From Mangrovibrevibacter kandeliae (GTDB lineage: Bacteria > Pseudomonadota > Alphaproteobacteria > Rhizobiales > Rhizobiaceae): a stretch of DNA of 64,000 nt. Where the stretch lies: positions 1-64,000 of the forward strand of contig NZ_JANIFJ010000010.1 of assembly GCF_024519155.1 (NCBI RefSeq), given 5' to 3'. The notes beneath the pieces were generated by a model. The model was given only the letters and a program-made list of their open reading frames with translations. It was not told the DNA's origin and made no database searches. A program made the translations under genes and the position numbers. Of this stretch, positions 35,707-43,635 are shown in pieces (position 1 is the first letter of the stretch; each line of letters begins with the position of its first letter).

Positions 35707-36297
35707 TCAGGCGGTGCGGATCGGCGGGTTCTCGACGCCGGTGTCCTCGTAGATCTCCGCGAGGGTCAGCCGACAGCCGATCTCCGGCAGATCGACCACC
35801 GCATCGATGTTCTCGATGATCTGCGACCGCCAGCCATCCTCCTGCCGCTGCCAGAGGATCACCTCCGCATGCTCGGAGGCAACCAGCAGCACCGTGCGGA
35901 TAGCAAGATGCGTCTTGTACTCCTCGACCTTCTTGAACCGGTCGAAGGCCATGGTCGAGGGCGACAGAACCTCGACCAGAAGGCGCGGCTCCATCGCCTC
36001 CATCGAGCGGTCGGGGCCGCGGCGGCCGTCGACCACGACGTCCGGGCGCCGCACGTTCTGGTTCGGGTTGCGGACGGCGATGTCGTCGGTGTGCGGTCGG
36101 CACGGCGTGCTACGGAGTTGTCGATGCAAGGCGGTCAGGATGTTCACGACGATGTCGTCGTGGCGCAGCGACGCGCCTGTCATGGCCTTCGGAGTCAGCA
36201 CCGGCAGGCCGTTCACCAACTCGTAGTTGCGGTCCTGCGCGGCCTGCCAGACGAAGAACTCGTCGGGCGTCATGCGTTCGAGGCTGGGAACGCTCAT
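35707..36297 (-). CDS. Uma2 family (DUF820) restriction-endonuclease-fold protein
   Basis: A 196-aa protein of the Uma2/DUF820 family, PD-(D/E)XK-like nucleases abundant in cyanobacteria and scattered elsewhere. N-terminal [20 protein letters not shown], then the probable active-site segments [10 protein letters not shown] (Asp) and [11 protein letters not shown] (Glu-x-Leu), followed by [19 protein letters not shown]. Nuclease activity is predicted, not proven, and the family is common in mobile regions. It is encoded opposite to its neighbours between yebC and ruvC, where no gene is normally found. Confidence 0.9.
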   Translation of the reverse strand: MSVPSLERMTPDEFFVWQAAQDRNYELVNGLPVLTPKAMTGASLRHDDIVVNILTALHRQLRSTPCRPHTDDIAVRNPNQNVRRPDVVVDGRRGPDRSMEAMEPRLLVEVLSPSTMAFDRFKKVEEYKTHLAIRTVLLVASEHAEVILWQRQEDGWRSQIIENIDAVVDLPEIGCRLTLAEIYEDTGVENPPIRTA

Positions 36298-36437
36298 CGT
36301 CGCTGCTCCGTCGGATCCACGTCATCCTAGTGCGTGGCGGCGTGATCTTCCACGCCGGTGTGCCAGGCGCTTTCCAATCCGTTCACGGTTTGTATGCTGT
36401 CTTGCGGCCGATTCGGACAGACGGGAGACGATCGGCC

Positions 36438-36956
36438 ATGTTGCAGGAGCGGACCATTCGCATCATCGGCATCGATCCGGGACTGCGGCGAACCGGGTGG
36501 GGCGTCGTCGAGACGCTCGGCAACAGCCTGCGTTTCGTCGCCTCTGGCACGGCGACCTCCGACGGCACGCTCGATCTTGCCACGCGCCTGCGCCAGCTGC
36601 ACGACCAGCTCGCGGCAGTTCTCCACGAGATGCGGCCGGACGAGGCGGCCGTCGAGCAGACCTTCGTCAACAAGGATGCGGTGGCGACGCTGAAGCTCGG
36701 CCAGGCGCGTGGCGTCGCCATGCTCGTACCGGCACTGGCCGGCCTGCCGGTAGCCGAATATGCGCCGAACGCCGTGAAGAAGGCGGTGATCGGCGTCGGG
36801 CACGGCGAGAAGAAGCAGATCCACATGATGGTCAAGGTGCTGATGCCGAAGGCGACGTTCGACACCGACGACGCGGCCGACGCGCTTGCGATCGCCATCT
36901 GTCACACCCACCACCGCCAGTCGGCACAGGCCCGCGCCGCCTTCGCCGGCGCCTGA
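36438..36956 (+). CDS. ruvC: Holliday junction endodeoxyribonuclease RuvC
   Basis: A 172-aa resolvase. The catalytic acidic residues are visible: [14 protein letters not shown] (first Asp), [11 protein letters not shown] (Glu), and [15 protein letters not shown] (terminal Asp pair). The junction-binding loop and Lys-rich helix are intact. It cuts Holliday junctions symmetrically as a dimer after RuvAB branch migration. ruvA does not follow directly; a toxin-antitoxin module is inserted after the stop. Confidence 0.96.
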   Translation: MLQERTIRIIGIDPGLRRTGWGVVETLGNSLRFVASGTATSDGTLDLATRLRQLHDQLAAVLHEMRPDEAAVEQTFVNKDAVATLKLGQARGVAMLVPALAGLPVAEYAPNAVKKAVIGVGHGEKKQIHMMVKVLMPKATFDTDDAADALAIAICHTHHRQSAQARAAFAGA

Positions 36957-36961
36957 TGTTC

Positions 36962-37003
36962 TTGACTTGTTCGCATGCGCCGGATAGTCTTTACTTGTAA
37001 AGA
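36962..37003 (+). promoter_or_regulatory. Promoter and palindromic operator of the first toxin-antitoxin module
   Basis: A TTGACT at 36962-36967 resembles a -35 element. A perfect inverted repeat TCTTTAC-TT-GTAAAGA lies at 36988-37003, where the -10/start region would be, ending 11 nt before the antitoxin ATG. AbrB/MazE-type antitoxins repress their own promoters through such palindromes, so autoregulation is inferred. Confidence 0.6.
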
Positions 37004-37014
37004 TCGGGGCGTCG

Positions 37015-37269
37015 ATGATGCGGGTCAGCAGCAAGGGGCAGGTGACGATACCGCGCAAGCTGCGCCAGCTCGTCGGGATCGAGGTCGAAAGCGAGGTCGT
37101 CTTCGCCGTCGAGAACGGCAAGGTGACCATTGCACCAGCGGCGGGGGCGACGACCGCGATGGATCAAGAGCGGCTCGAGCGCCTGCTTCGAGCGCTCGAC
37201 GATCTGGAAGGTACGGGCGATCTCGCGCTGGATGCGGACTCCGTCATGGCCCAAACGCGTGATCGCTGA
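37015..37269 (+). CDS. AbrB/MazE-type antitoxin (first module)
   Basis: An 84-aa swapped-hairpin DNA-binding antitoxin. The N-terminal half is the SpoVT/AbrB fold (RVSSKGQVTIPRKLRQLVGI); the C-terminal half, acidic and helical (MDQERLERLLRALDDLEG), should wrap the toxin. Two successive ATGs (37015, 37018) are possible starts. The stop overlaps the toxin ATG by one base (TGATG). Together with the following PIN-domain gene it forms a complete type II module inserted between ruvC and ruvA. Confidence 0.9.
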   Translation: MMRVSSKGQVTIPRKLRQLVGIEVESEVVFAVENGKVTIAPAAGATTAMDQERLERLLRALDDLEGTGDLALDADSVMAQTRDR

Positions 37270-37682
37270 TGGCGACATTCATCGATACCAATGTCCTCAT
37301 CGATGTCGCGGTGCGTGATCCGGTGTGGCGTGACTGGTCACGCAAGCAAATCCTGGAGGCCCATGGGGTCGGCCCGCTCGTCATCAATCAGGTCGTCTTT
37401 GCCGAGTTCGCTCTGCGCTACGACCACCTGGCGGATGTCGAGGCGCTGCTGCCGGCGAGCGAGTTCGTCCGCGAATCCGTACCGTGGGAAGCGGCCTACG
37501 GGGCTGCGCGCGCCTTTCGCCTCTACCGGCGCCGCGGCGGCAGCCGTCAGTCGGTTCTGCCGGATTTCTTCATCGGCGCCCATGCCGCCGTGCGCGGGTA
37601 CCGGCTGATCACCCGCGACGTGTCCGGCTACAGAACGTACTTTCCGCAACTCGACCTGATCGCGCCGGAGACGCATCCATGA
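37269..37682 (+). CDS. PIN-domain (VapC-type) toxin, first module
   Basis: A 137-aa PIN-domain ribonuclease. Acidic catalytic residues are in place: [11 protein letters not shown] (Asp near residue 6), VVFAEFALR (Glu), [10 protein letters not shown] (Asp) and LITRD (Asp). VapC toxins cleave tRNA or rRNA when the antitoxin is degraded. The gene overlaps the antitoxin by 1 nt. Its last codons overlap the ruvA start by 4 nt (ATGA at 37679-37682), so ruvA translation is coupled to toxin translation. No frameshift or lost residue is visible, so the toxin appears intact. Confidence 0.92.
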   Translation: MATFIDTNVLIDVAVRDPVWRDWSRKQILEAHGVGPLVINQVVFAEFALRYDHLADVEALLPASEFVRESVPWEAAYGAARAFRLYRRRGGSRQSVLPDFFIGAHAAVRGYRLITRDVSGYRTYFPQLDLIAPETHP

Positions 37683-38302
37683 TCGGCAAGCTCAAGGGCA
37701 CGGTGGACGAGGTCGGCGAGGACCACGTTGTCATCGATGTGCATGGCGTCGGCTATATTGCCTTTTGCGGCGCGCGCACGCTGTCGGCGCTGCCGGGCGC
37801 CGGCGAGGCCGCCGTGCTCTTCATCGAGACCTATGTCCGCGAGGACATGATCCGCCTCTATGGCTTTGCGACGGAGCTGGAGCGCGGCTGGTTCCGCCTC
37901 CTGCAGAACGTTCAGGGCGTCGGTGCCAAGGTGGCGCTCGCGGTGCTCGGCACGCTGTCCACGGGCGAGCTCGCCAGCGCTGTGGCGTTGCAGGACAAGG
38001 TGATGGTGGCGCGCGCACCCGGCGTCGGTCCGAAGGTGGCGGCGCGCATCGTCGCCGAGCTGAAGGACAAGGCCCCCGCCTTCTCCGGCGGGATCGAGGG
38101 GCCGGCGATGAGCCTGCGCCGGGACCTCGGCGATGGCCATGCCAGCGCGCCCATCGCCGACGCCGTGTCGGCGCTGACCAATCTCGGCTACTCGCGCGAT
38201 CAGGCCGCGGGGGCGGTGGCGGCGGCGGTTAAGTCGGCGGGTGAGGGCGCCGAGTCTTCGCAGCTGATCCGGCTGGGGCTGCGGGAGCTTAGTCGCAGTT
38301 GA
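37679..38302 (+). CDS. ruvA: Holliday junction branch migration protein RuvA
   Basis: A 207-aa protein. The N-terminal OB domain starts [20 protein letters not shown], the helix-hairpin-helix pair covers [18 protein letters not shown] and [17 protein letters not shown], and a flexible linker leads to domain III ([20 protein letters not shown]), which contacts RuvB. It binds four-way junctions as tetramers and recruits the RuvB motor. Its start codon lies inside the end of the upstream toxin gene. A second toxin-antitoxin module separates it from ruvB. Confidence 0.96.
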   Translation: MIGKLKGTVDEVGEDHVVIDVHGVGYIAFCGARTLSALPGAGEAAVLFIETYVREDMIRLYGFATELERGWFRLLQNVQGVGAKVALAVLGTLSTGELASAVALQDKVMVARAPGVGPKVAARIVAELKDKAPAFSGGIEGPAMSLRRDLGDGHASAPIADAVSALTNLGYSRDQAAGAVAAAVKSAGEGAESSQLIRLGLRELSRS

Positions 38303-38349
38303 CAGTGCAATGGATGCTGTTCTGTGCTTACATTGGGGTAAAATGTAAG
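38299..38349 (+). promoter_or_regulatory. Promoter and palindromic operator of the second toxin-antitoxin module
   Basis: A consensus -35 hexamer TTGACA (38299-38304) overlaps the ruvA stop codon. A -10-like TAAAAT lies at 38339-38344, too far from it, so the paired elements are unresolved. A perfect inverted repeat CTTACAT / ATGTAAG (38327-38333 and 38343-38349, 9-nt spacer) brackets the -10-like box and ends 8 nt before the antitoxin ATG. Its half-site TTAC core is shared with the operator of the first module. Confidence 0.6.
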
Positions 38350-38357
38350 GATGCGGC

Positions 38358-38636
38358 ATGCCTGAAACCATCATGAGCACGAAGGGCCAGATCACCGTGC
38401 CCAAGGCTGTCCGCGATGCCCTCCATCTGAGGGAAGGCGACAGGCTTCTATGCGTGGTCGTCGATGGTTCCGTCATCCTCCAGCCGCGCAATGCTGAGGT
38501 GCAGTCTTTCATTGGCGCCCTGGCGTCGCATGCCGTCGAGAGGACCAGCCTCGACGCCTACGATCTGGCGGTGGGCGAGGGGATTTCCGATCGCGTCGAG
38601 GGCCCAGCGGACCGACCCGAGAGACGTTCGGCCTGA
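38358..38636 (+). CDS. AbrB/MazE-type antitoxin (second module)
   Basis: A 92-aa AbrB-like antitoxin with DNA-binding segment IMSTKGQITVPKAVRDALHL followed by REGDRLLCVVVDGSVIL, and an acidic C-terminus. It is clearly different from the first module's antitoxin beyond the fold signature. The toxin ATG begins 2 nt after its stop. Its own operator-like palindrome lies immediately upstream. Confidence 0.9.
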   Translation: MPETIMSTKGQITVPKAVRDALHLREGDRLLCVVVDGSVILQPRNAEVQSFIGALASHAVERTSLDAYDLAVGEGISDRVEGPADRPERRSA

Positions 38637-38638
38637 GC

Positions 38639-39037
38639 ATGCGGGGCATCGATACCAACATCCTGCTGAGAGCCGTGCTTGACGACGATCCCGTGCAGTC
38701 GCCGAAAGCCGCTGCATTTCTCCTCGGCCTGAACACGACGAATCCTGGTTTTGTCCCGCTGCCGGTGACGCTGGAGCTCTACTGGGTGCTCAAGACACGG
38801 TATCGCTTGTCCAGCGAGGCGATCATCGTGTTTCTGACCCGGCTGTTTGCAACCTCAACGATCCATTTCGCTGAAATCGAGAGCTTGGTCGAGGCCGTGC
38901 GCCACGTCACAGTCCGTAAGGCGGACTTCTCCGACGCGGTCATCGCGATTCTCGCTCGACGGGCCGGATGCGCGGCAACAATGACCTTCGATGAGAAGGC
39001 CGTCGCTCGAGTTCCCGCCATGGAACTTCTCGCATGA
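38639..39037 (+). CDS. PIN-domain (VapC-type) toxin, second module
   Basis: A 132-aa PIN-domain protein with catalytic residues [16 protein letters not shown] (Asp), [13 protein letters not shown] (Glu) and [18 protein letters not shown] (Asp), ending in a MTFDEKAV segment (Asp). The sequence belongs to a different PIN subgroup from the first toxin. By eye the gene is less GC-rich at third codon positions than ruvA and ruvB, which suggests later acquisition. It overlaps the ruvB ATG by 4 nt (ATGA at 39034-39037). Confidence 0.9.
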   Translation: MRGIDTNILLRAVLDDDPVQSPKAAAFLLGLNTTNPGFVPLPVTLELYWVLKTRYRLSSEAIIVFLTRLFATSTIHFAEIESLVEAVRHVTVRKADFSDAVIAILARRAGCAATMTFDEKAVARVPAMELLA

Positions 39038-40077
39038 GCCAGACCTCCCGTCTAATTTCGGCAGAGAAGCGTGGTGAGGACGCCGAAGCGACGTTGCGCC
39101 CGCAGCGGCTGGACGAGTTCGTCGGCCAGGCCGCGGCCCGGGCCAATCTGAAGATCTTCATCCAAGCGGCGAAGGCGCGCGGCGAGGCGCTCGACCATGT
39201 CCTGTTCGTCGGGCCGCCGGGACTCGGCAAGACGACGCTGGCGCAGATCATGGCCAAGGAGCTCGGGGTCAACTTCCGCTCGACGTCAGGCCCGGTGATC
39301 GCCAAGGCCGGCGATCTCGCCGCCCTCCTGACCAATCTCGAAGAGCGGGACGTCCTGTTCATCGACGAGATCCATCGCCTCAGCCCGGCGGTGGAGGAGA
39401 TCCTCTACCCGGCGATGGAGGATTTCCAGCTCGACCTCATCATCGGCGAGGGGCCCGCGGCCCGCTCGGTGAAGATCGACCTGTCGAAGTTCACGCTCGT
39501 CGCCGCGACGACCCGTCTCGGCCTCCTGACGACACCGCTGCGCGACCGGTTCGGCATTCCGGTGCGGCTCAACTTCTACACGGTCGAGGAGCTCGAGCTG
39601 ATCGTGAACCGCGGGGCGCGGATCATGGGCCTGCCGATGGATCCGGAGGGCGCCCGCGAGATCGCCCGGCGCGCGCGGGGCACCCCGCGCATCGCTGGTC
39701 GCCTGCTGCGCCGGGTGCGCGACTTCGCCCATGCCGCGAGCGTCGAGGTGGTGGGGCGCGAGATCGCGGATGCGGCGCTGTCGCGGCTCGAGGTCGACAG
39801 TCTCGGTCTCGACCAGCTCGACCGGCGCTACCTCGATCTCATCGCGCTGAACTTCGGCGGCGGGCCGGTGGGTATCGAGACGATCGCGGCGGCCCTGTCA
39901 GAACCGCGCGACGCGATCGAGGACATCGTCGAGCCTTATCTCCTGCAGCAGGGGTTCCTGCAGCGAACCCCACGCGGCCGACTCCTCACGGCCCATGCCT
40001 TCCGCCACCTGGGGCTGGCGGTGCCGCAGGCCTATCAAGGTGCGCAGACGAGTCTCTTCGAGGGCGAGGGGAAGTAG
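39034..40077 (+). CDS. ruvB: Holliday junction DNA helicase RuvB
   Basis: A 347-aa AAA+ branch-migration motor. Walker A is [11 protein letters not shown] near residue 64, Walker B is [11 protein letters not shown] near residue 113, sensor 1 is [10 protein letters not shown], and the arginine region is [18 protein letters not shown]-terminal winged helix ([15 protein letters not shown]) completes the protein. It forms hexamers on DNA and drives Holliday-junction migration with RuvA. Its ATG overlaps the second toxin's stop, so its translation is coupled to that gene. The convergent TetR gene ends 43 bp downstream. Confidence 0.97.
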   Translation: MSQTSRLISAEKRGEDAEATLRPQRLDEFVGQAAARANLKIFIQAAKARGEALDHVLFVGPPGLGKTTLAQIMAKELGVNFRSTSGPVIAKAGDLAALLTNLEERDVLFIDEIHRLSPAVEEILYPAMEDFQLDLIIGEGPAARSVKIDLSKFTLVAATTRLGLLTTPLRDRFGIPVRLNFYTVEELELIVNRGARIMGLPMDPEGAREIARRARGTPRIAGRLLRRVRDFAHAASVEVVGREIADAALSRLEVDSLGLDQLDRRYLDLIALNFGGGPVGIETIAAALSEPRDAIEDIVEPYLLQQGFLQRTPRGRLLTAHAFRHLGLAVPQAYQGAQTSLFEGEGK

Positions 40078-40119
40078 TCCGAAGCTTAAACTCCCACTGA
40101 AGGATCTTAAAGCGACGCC

Positions 40120-40692
40120 TCAATGATCCCTCGACGCCTCGGCGGCCCGGAACAGCGGTTCCACCAGCCGTCGACACTGCTCGCGGTCGAGCGCATCGTC
40201 GAACAGGATGCGGTAGATGATCGGCGCCACCACCCGGTCGACCACCGTCTCACGCTCCGGAAAGCGCTCGCCGCGCTCGCTCGCGCGCTCGGCCAGCCGG
40301 TCGATCTGCTGGCGTGCGAACTGGCAGCAGGTGAGCGCCGTATGCGCCTCGCCGCGACCTGCGACGACGTCGCGGATCAACTCGCGGCCCGGCCCCGTCG
40401 CCATCTCCTCGGCGTAGGTGCCGGCCCAGGCGGTGAGGTCGCTCTCCGCTGCTCCGGTGTCTTCCGGCTCGTCCGTGCGGATGCGGGCGACGGCGACGTC
40501 GGCCAGCAGCGAGGGCAGGTCGCCCCAGCGTCGATAGATGGTCGAGGGCGTGACGTCGGCGCGCTCGGCGATCATCGGTATGGTCAGCCCTGCACGATCC
40601 ACCTCTTCCAGCAGCGCATTCACCGCCGCGTGCACCGCCGCCTGAACCCGGGCGCTGCGACCGCCCGGCCGGCTGTTCGTCTTCTCGCTCAT
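40120..40692 (-). CDS. TetR family transcriptional regulator
   Basis: A 190-aa TetR-family repressor with N-terminal HTH (AAVNALLEEVDRAGLTIPMI then ERADVTPSTIYRRWG) and a C-terminal TetR_C-type ligand domain. It is divergent from an MFS exporter gene, the classic repressor-exporter layout. The ATG at 40692 is used; a GTG at 40710 is an alternative. Two similar 13-bp palindromes lie in the shared region. Confidence 0.92.
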   Translation of the reverse strand: MSEKTNSRPGGRSARVQAAVHAAVNALLEEVDRAGLTIPMIAERADVTPSTIYRRWGDLPSLLADVAVARIRTDEPEDTGAAESDLTAWAGTYAEEMATGPGRELIRDVVAGRGEAHTALTCCQFARQQIDRLAERASERGERFPERETVVDRVVAPIIYRILFDDALDREQCRRLVEPLFRAAEASRDH

Positions 40693-40714
40693 CGCCTCGT
40701 CATGCCGCACTAAT

Positions 40715-40771
40715 GCAAACCATTTGCTTTTATGTCGCGATTGGAGTATCTGCCTAACGCAACAGAATTGC
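40715..40771. promoter_or_regulatory. Candidate TetR operator pair
   Basis: Two 13-bp palindromes lie in the 95-bp TetR/MFS intergenic region: GCAAACCATTTGC (40715-40727) and GCAACAGAATTGC (40759-40771). They share GCAA at the 5' end and TTGC at the 3' end, with centres 44 bp apart (about four helical turns). The layout suits repression of both divergent promoters. Confidence 0.6.
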
Positions 40772-40787
40772 ATTTAGGTCCTTGACC

Positions 40788-41984
40788 ATGATCCTGTCCA
40801 GAGCTGATGCCGATCCCTCGAGGCGCGGCCTCTTCGTCTATGCCTTCACGCTCGGCGCCTTCTTCGCGGCCTCCGCCGCACCGACGCCGCTCTACCGGGT
40901 GTACCAGCAGCTCTGGTCGATCTCGCCGACGGGAATCACCGTCGTCTTCGCGGTCTATGCCTTCAGCCTGCTGGCCGCGCTTCTGACGATCGGGTCGATC
41001 TCCGACCATATCGGCCGACGGCCGGCGGTGGCGCTCGCGCTGGTGCTGCAGGCGATCGCGATGGTGCTCTTCATTCTGGCCGACGGCTATGGCTGGCTCG
41101 TCGGGGCGCGGCTCCTGCAGGGGTTCGCCACCGGCGCAGCGGCGAGCGCCATCGGCGCGGCGCTGGTGGATGCGGACAGCGGGCAGGGGCCGATCGTCAA
41201 CAGCCTCGCGCCGCTCGTCGGCATGGCGGTCGGCGCGCTGCTCTGCGGGGCGCTGGTGGAATATGCGCCCGCGCCGGCGCATCTCGTCTACATCCTCCTG
41301 CTCGCGCTCGTGGTTGCGCAGCTCGCGATGGTGGCGCGCACGCCGGAGACGGCGACGCGGCGCGGCGGCCTGCTGGCCTCCCTCTGGCCGCGCGTCGCGG
41401 TGCCCGGCGCGGCGCGGCGGATGCTCCTCCTCATCACGCCGATCAACGTCGCCCTATGGACGCTCGGTGGCTTCTTCCTGTCGCTGATGCCCTCGCTGAT
41501 CGTCTCGGCCACCGGCAGCCGATCGACGGTGCTGGCGGGTGCGGTCGTCGCCGCGCTGATGCTGAGCGGCGCAGCCACCATCCAGCTGATCCGCGGCCTG
41601 CCGGCGCGACGCGTGGTGCTGACGGCCGCTCCGATCATGATCGCAGGGATGCTGGTGCTCGTCCTCGGCGTGCATCAGGGTTCGGTGCCGGTGCTGCTCG
41701 TCGGCACGCTCGGGACCGGCATCGGCTTCGGCGCCGGCTTTCTCGGCTGCGTCGGAAGCATCGTGCCGCTGGCCGCGCCGGACGAGCGGGCCGAGCTCCT
41801 CGCCGCCTTCTATGTCGAGAGCTATCTCGCCTTCAGCGTTCCGGCGATCATCGCCGGCGTTCTCGCCGGTCAGGTCGGGCTGCGCCTGACGACAGACATC
41901 TACGCCGCCGCGATCATCCTGCTCGTCGTCGTCGGCTGTGCCGCCCTCATGATGGATGGGCGGACCCGTACGGCCCGGGCCTGA
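40788..41984 (+). CDS. MFS family exporter
   Basis: A 398-aa major facilitator superfamily transporter with about twelve spans. The inter-span motif A is GSISDHIGRRPAVAL near residue 67, and RLLQGFATGAAASAIG follows near residue 109. No soluble domains are attached. A drug or metabolite efflux role under TetR control is likely from the divergent arrangement; the substrate cannot be deduced. ATG 40788 is preferred over an in-frame TTG six bases upstream. Confidence 0.9.
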   Translation: MILSRADADPSRRGLFVYAFTLGAFFAASAAPTPLYRVYQQLWSISPTGITVVFAVYAFSLLAALLTIGSISDHIGRRPAVALALVLQAIAMVLFILADGYGWLVGARLLQGFATGAAASAIGAALVDADSGQGPIVNSLAPLVGMAVGALLCGALVEYAPAPAHLVYILLLALVVAQLAMVARTPETATRRGGLLASLWPRVAVPGAARRMLLLITPINVALWTLGGFFLSLMPSLIVSATGSRSTVLAGAVVAALMLSGAATIQLIRGLPARRVVLTAAPIMIAGMLVLVLGVHQGSVPVLLVGTLGTGIGFGAGFLGCVGSIVPLAAPDERAELLAAFYVESYLAFSVPAIIAGVLAGQVGLRLTTDIYAAAIILLVVVGCAALMMDGRTRTARA

Positions 41985-42007
41985 GCCGGAACCGGCGACG
42001 ATCCTGC

Positions 42008-43450
42008 TCACGCCGGAGCAACGCGCTCGGCGTCGCGCCGGTGGAGGGCCGGCATCGGCTCGCGGTGGAGCGGGTGCTCGAGCACGCCGGCGAGCCGTCC
42101 GCCCGCCTCCCGCACACGCGCCAGCGACGCGCCGGTGAGCGTCTCGCCGGACAACTCCAGAAGCTCGGCCCCCATCTGGCGCAGCACGCGAAGATCCTCG
42201 GTGCGCGTGCAGGTCTTGGCGATCCGGCCGAGCACGTCGAGGAAATGTGTGGCCGCAATCGGATCTCCGGCCGCGTACTGACGCAGATGACCGAAGGATT
42301 GCTCCAGATAAAGGGCGAAATCGGCCGGCAGGCCGATCACGCGAAGCTTCCCGTCCGCGTCGAGGCGCAGTGGGCTCGGGGGTTCGCGCCCGGCGACTCC
42401 CGCCATGAAGGCGCTCATCCAGTCGATGCAGGTCACGGCCGTGTAGGGATCGTTCACCCCGGGTGAGAGGGCCCGCCCGCCGATTTCGACCAGTTCGTCG
42501 ATCAGGAACAGGAGATCGTCGGCGGGCGTGCGCCGGGCGCCGATCGCCAGCGCCGACCGGACGGCGTCGCACGCCTTGTCGTTCAGCCGCTCGGCCGGCC
42601 ACGCGTCGAAGAGCACGGTGCCGGGAAAGATGAAGCTGCCGGCCTGCACGACCATGCGGATCACCAGCTGATGGTCGCGCGCCGCCGACATCAGCGTCGT
42701 CTCGTCGATGAACTGGATGTAGCCGCTCCGATCGGCGAGCACCTCGCCGTAGCCGGGCTCGTCGGGCGGCGACTGGCTCCCGGCCCGGAACGGCGCCGGC
42801 ACCTGCCAGAAGGCGGCGGCCGCCGTGTCGGGGTCGGGCGGCGGGGCGCCGATCGGCGATGGAAACCGCTCTTCGATCTCGCCGACCAGCGCCCGGCCAA
42901 TCCCGTCGATCACGTTCGAGATGTGGATGTTGGCCGGCACGTGGTGGATGAAGAAGATCAGGACCCCGATCGAGCACAGCGCCAGCACGATGGCGACGAG
43001 GATCGCGACGTTCGGCACGAAGGGCGCCGCGGGCGCACCGGCCGCCGCGGCTTCGTCGGCCGAGTGCACCGTGCGCAGCACCAGCACCGAGTAGACGAAG
43101 GTCGCGGTGAAGACGCCGAGCGTGAACTGGTTGCCGCGGTTGTTCATGAAGTTGGTCAGGAGCCGCGGGCCGTAGCTGCCCGATGCGAAGACCACGGTTG
43201 CCATCGTGACCGAGAACACCGTGCCGGCGACGCCGATCATCGAGCCGCCGATCGCCCCGAGCACTGCGCGCGCGCCGTCCGGCTGGCTGGCGAAGAGGAA
43301 CGGCGTGTCCCCCCAGAACTGGGGTGTAAGGTAGGTGTCGACATAGACGAGGACGAAGGACAGGACCGCGGCGAGGATCGCGAGCACCGATGGGATGAAC
43401 CAGTAGCTCGACCGGATCTCCTCGTAGATCTTCAACACCTTCGCCCGCAT
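42008..43450 (-). CDS. DUF2254 family membrane protein
   Basis: A 480-aa protein of the DUF2254 family. It has two N-terminal spans (~18-38 and ~62-90), two more at ~105-125 and ~147-172, and a large cytoplasmic C-terminal domain. Recognisable stretches include GVAGTVFSVTMATVVFASG, YGPRLLTNFMNNRGNQFTLG and ALSPGVNDPYTAVTCIDW. The function is unknown; an ion-channel-like role has been suggested only by topology. It is convergent with the MFS gene (23 bp apart). Confidence 0.88.
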   Translation of the reverse strand: MRAKVLKIYEEIRSSYWFIPSVLAILAAVLSFVLVYVDTYLTPQFWGDTPFLFASQPDGARAVLGAIGGSMIGVAGTVFSVTMATVVFASGSYGPRLLTNFMNNRGNQFTLGVFTATFVYSVLVLRTVHSADEAAAAGAPAAPFVPNVAILVAIVLALCSIGVLIFFIHHVPANIHISNVIDGIGRALVGEIEERFPSPIGAPPPDPDTAAAAFWQVPAPFRAGSQSPPDEPGYGEVLADRSGYIQFIDETTLMSAARDHQLVIRMVVQAGSFIFPGTVLFDAWPAERLNDKACDAVRSALAIGARRTPADDLLFLIDELVEIGGRALSPGVNDPYTAVTCIDWMSAFMAGVAGREPPSPLRLDADGKLRVIGLPADFALYLEQSFGHLRQYAAGDPIAATHFLDVLGRIAKTCTRTEDLRVLRQMGAELLELSGETLTGASLARVREAGGRLAGVLEHPLHREPMPALHRRDAERVAPA

Positions 43451-43560
43451 CGGTACTCCGTAACTCTCGCTGTCCGCCGTCCAATGGGTTCATAGCACGC
43501 GGCACCGGGAGGGCGAGGGCGCGGCACCTGAAGAAGCCGTCCCCGAGCCGATCCTGAACG

Positions 43561-43591
43561 AAAAACGGCTCCGGAGGCAGGTCCGGAGCCG
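43561..43591 (-). terminator. Rho-independent terminator of the phytase-like gene
   Basis: A 10-bp stem (43566-43575 with 43582-43591) is followed on the minus strand by TTTTT (the plus-strand A run at 43561-43565). It begins 45 bp after the phytase-like gene's stop. Confidence 0.85.
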
Positions 43592-43635
43592 CGGGTGTGA
43601 TCATGCGGCGCTCGGCGGCCGGGTGGCCGCGCGGC

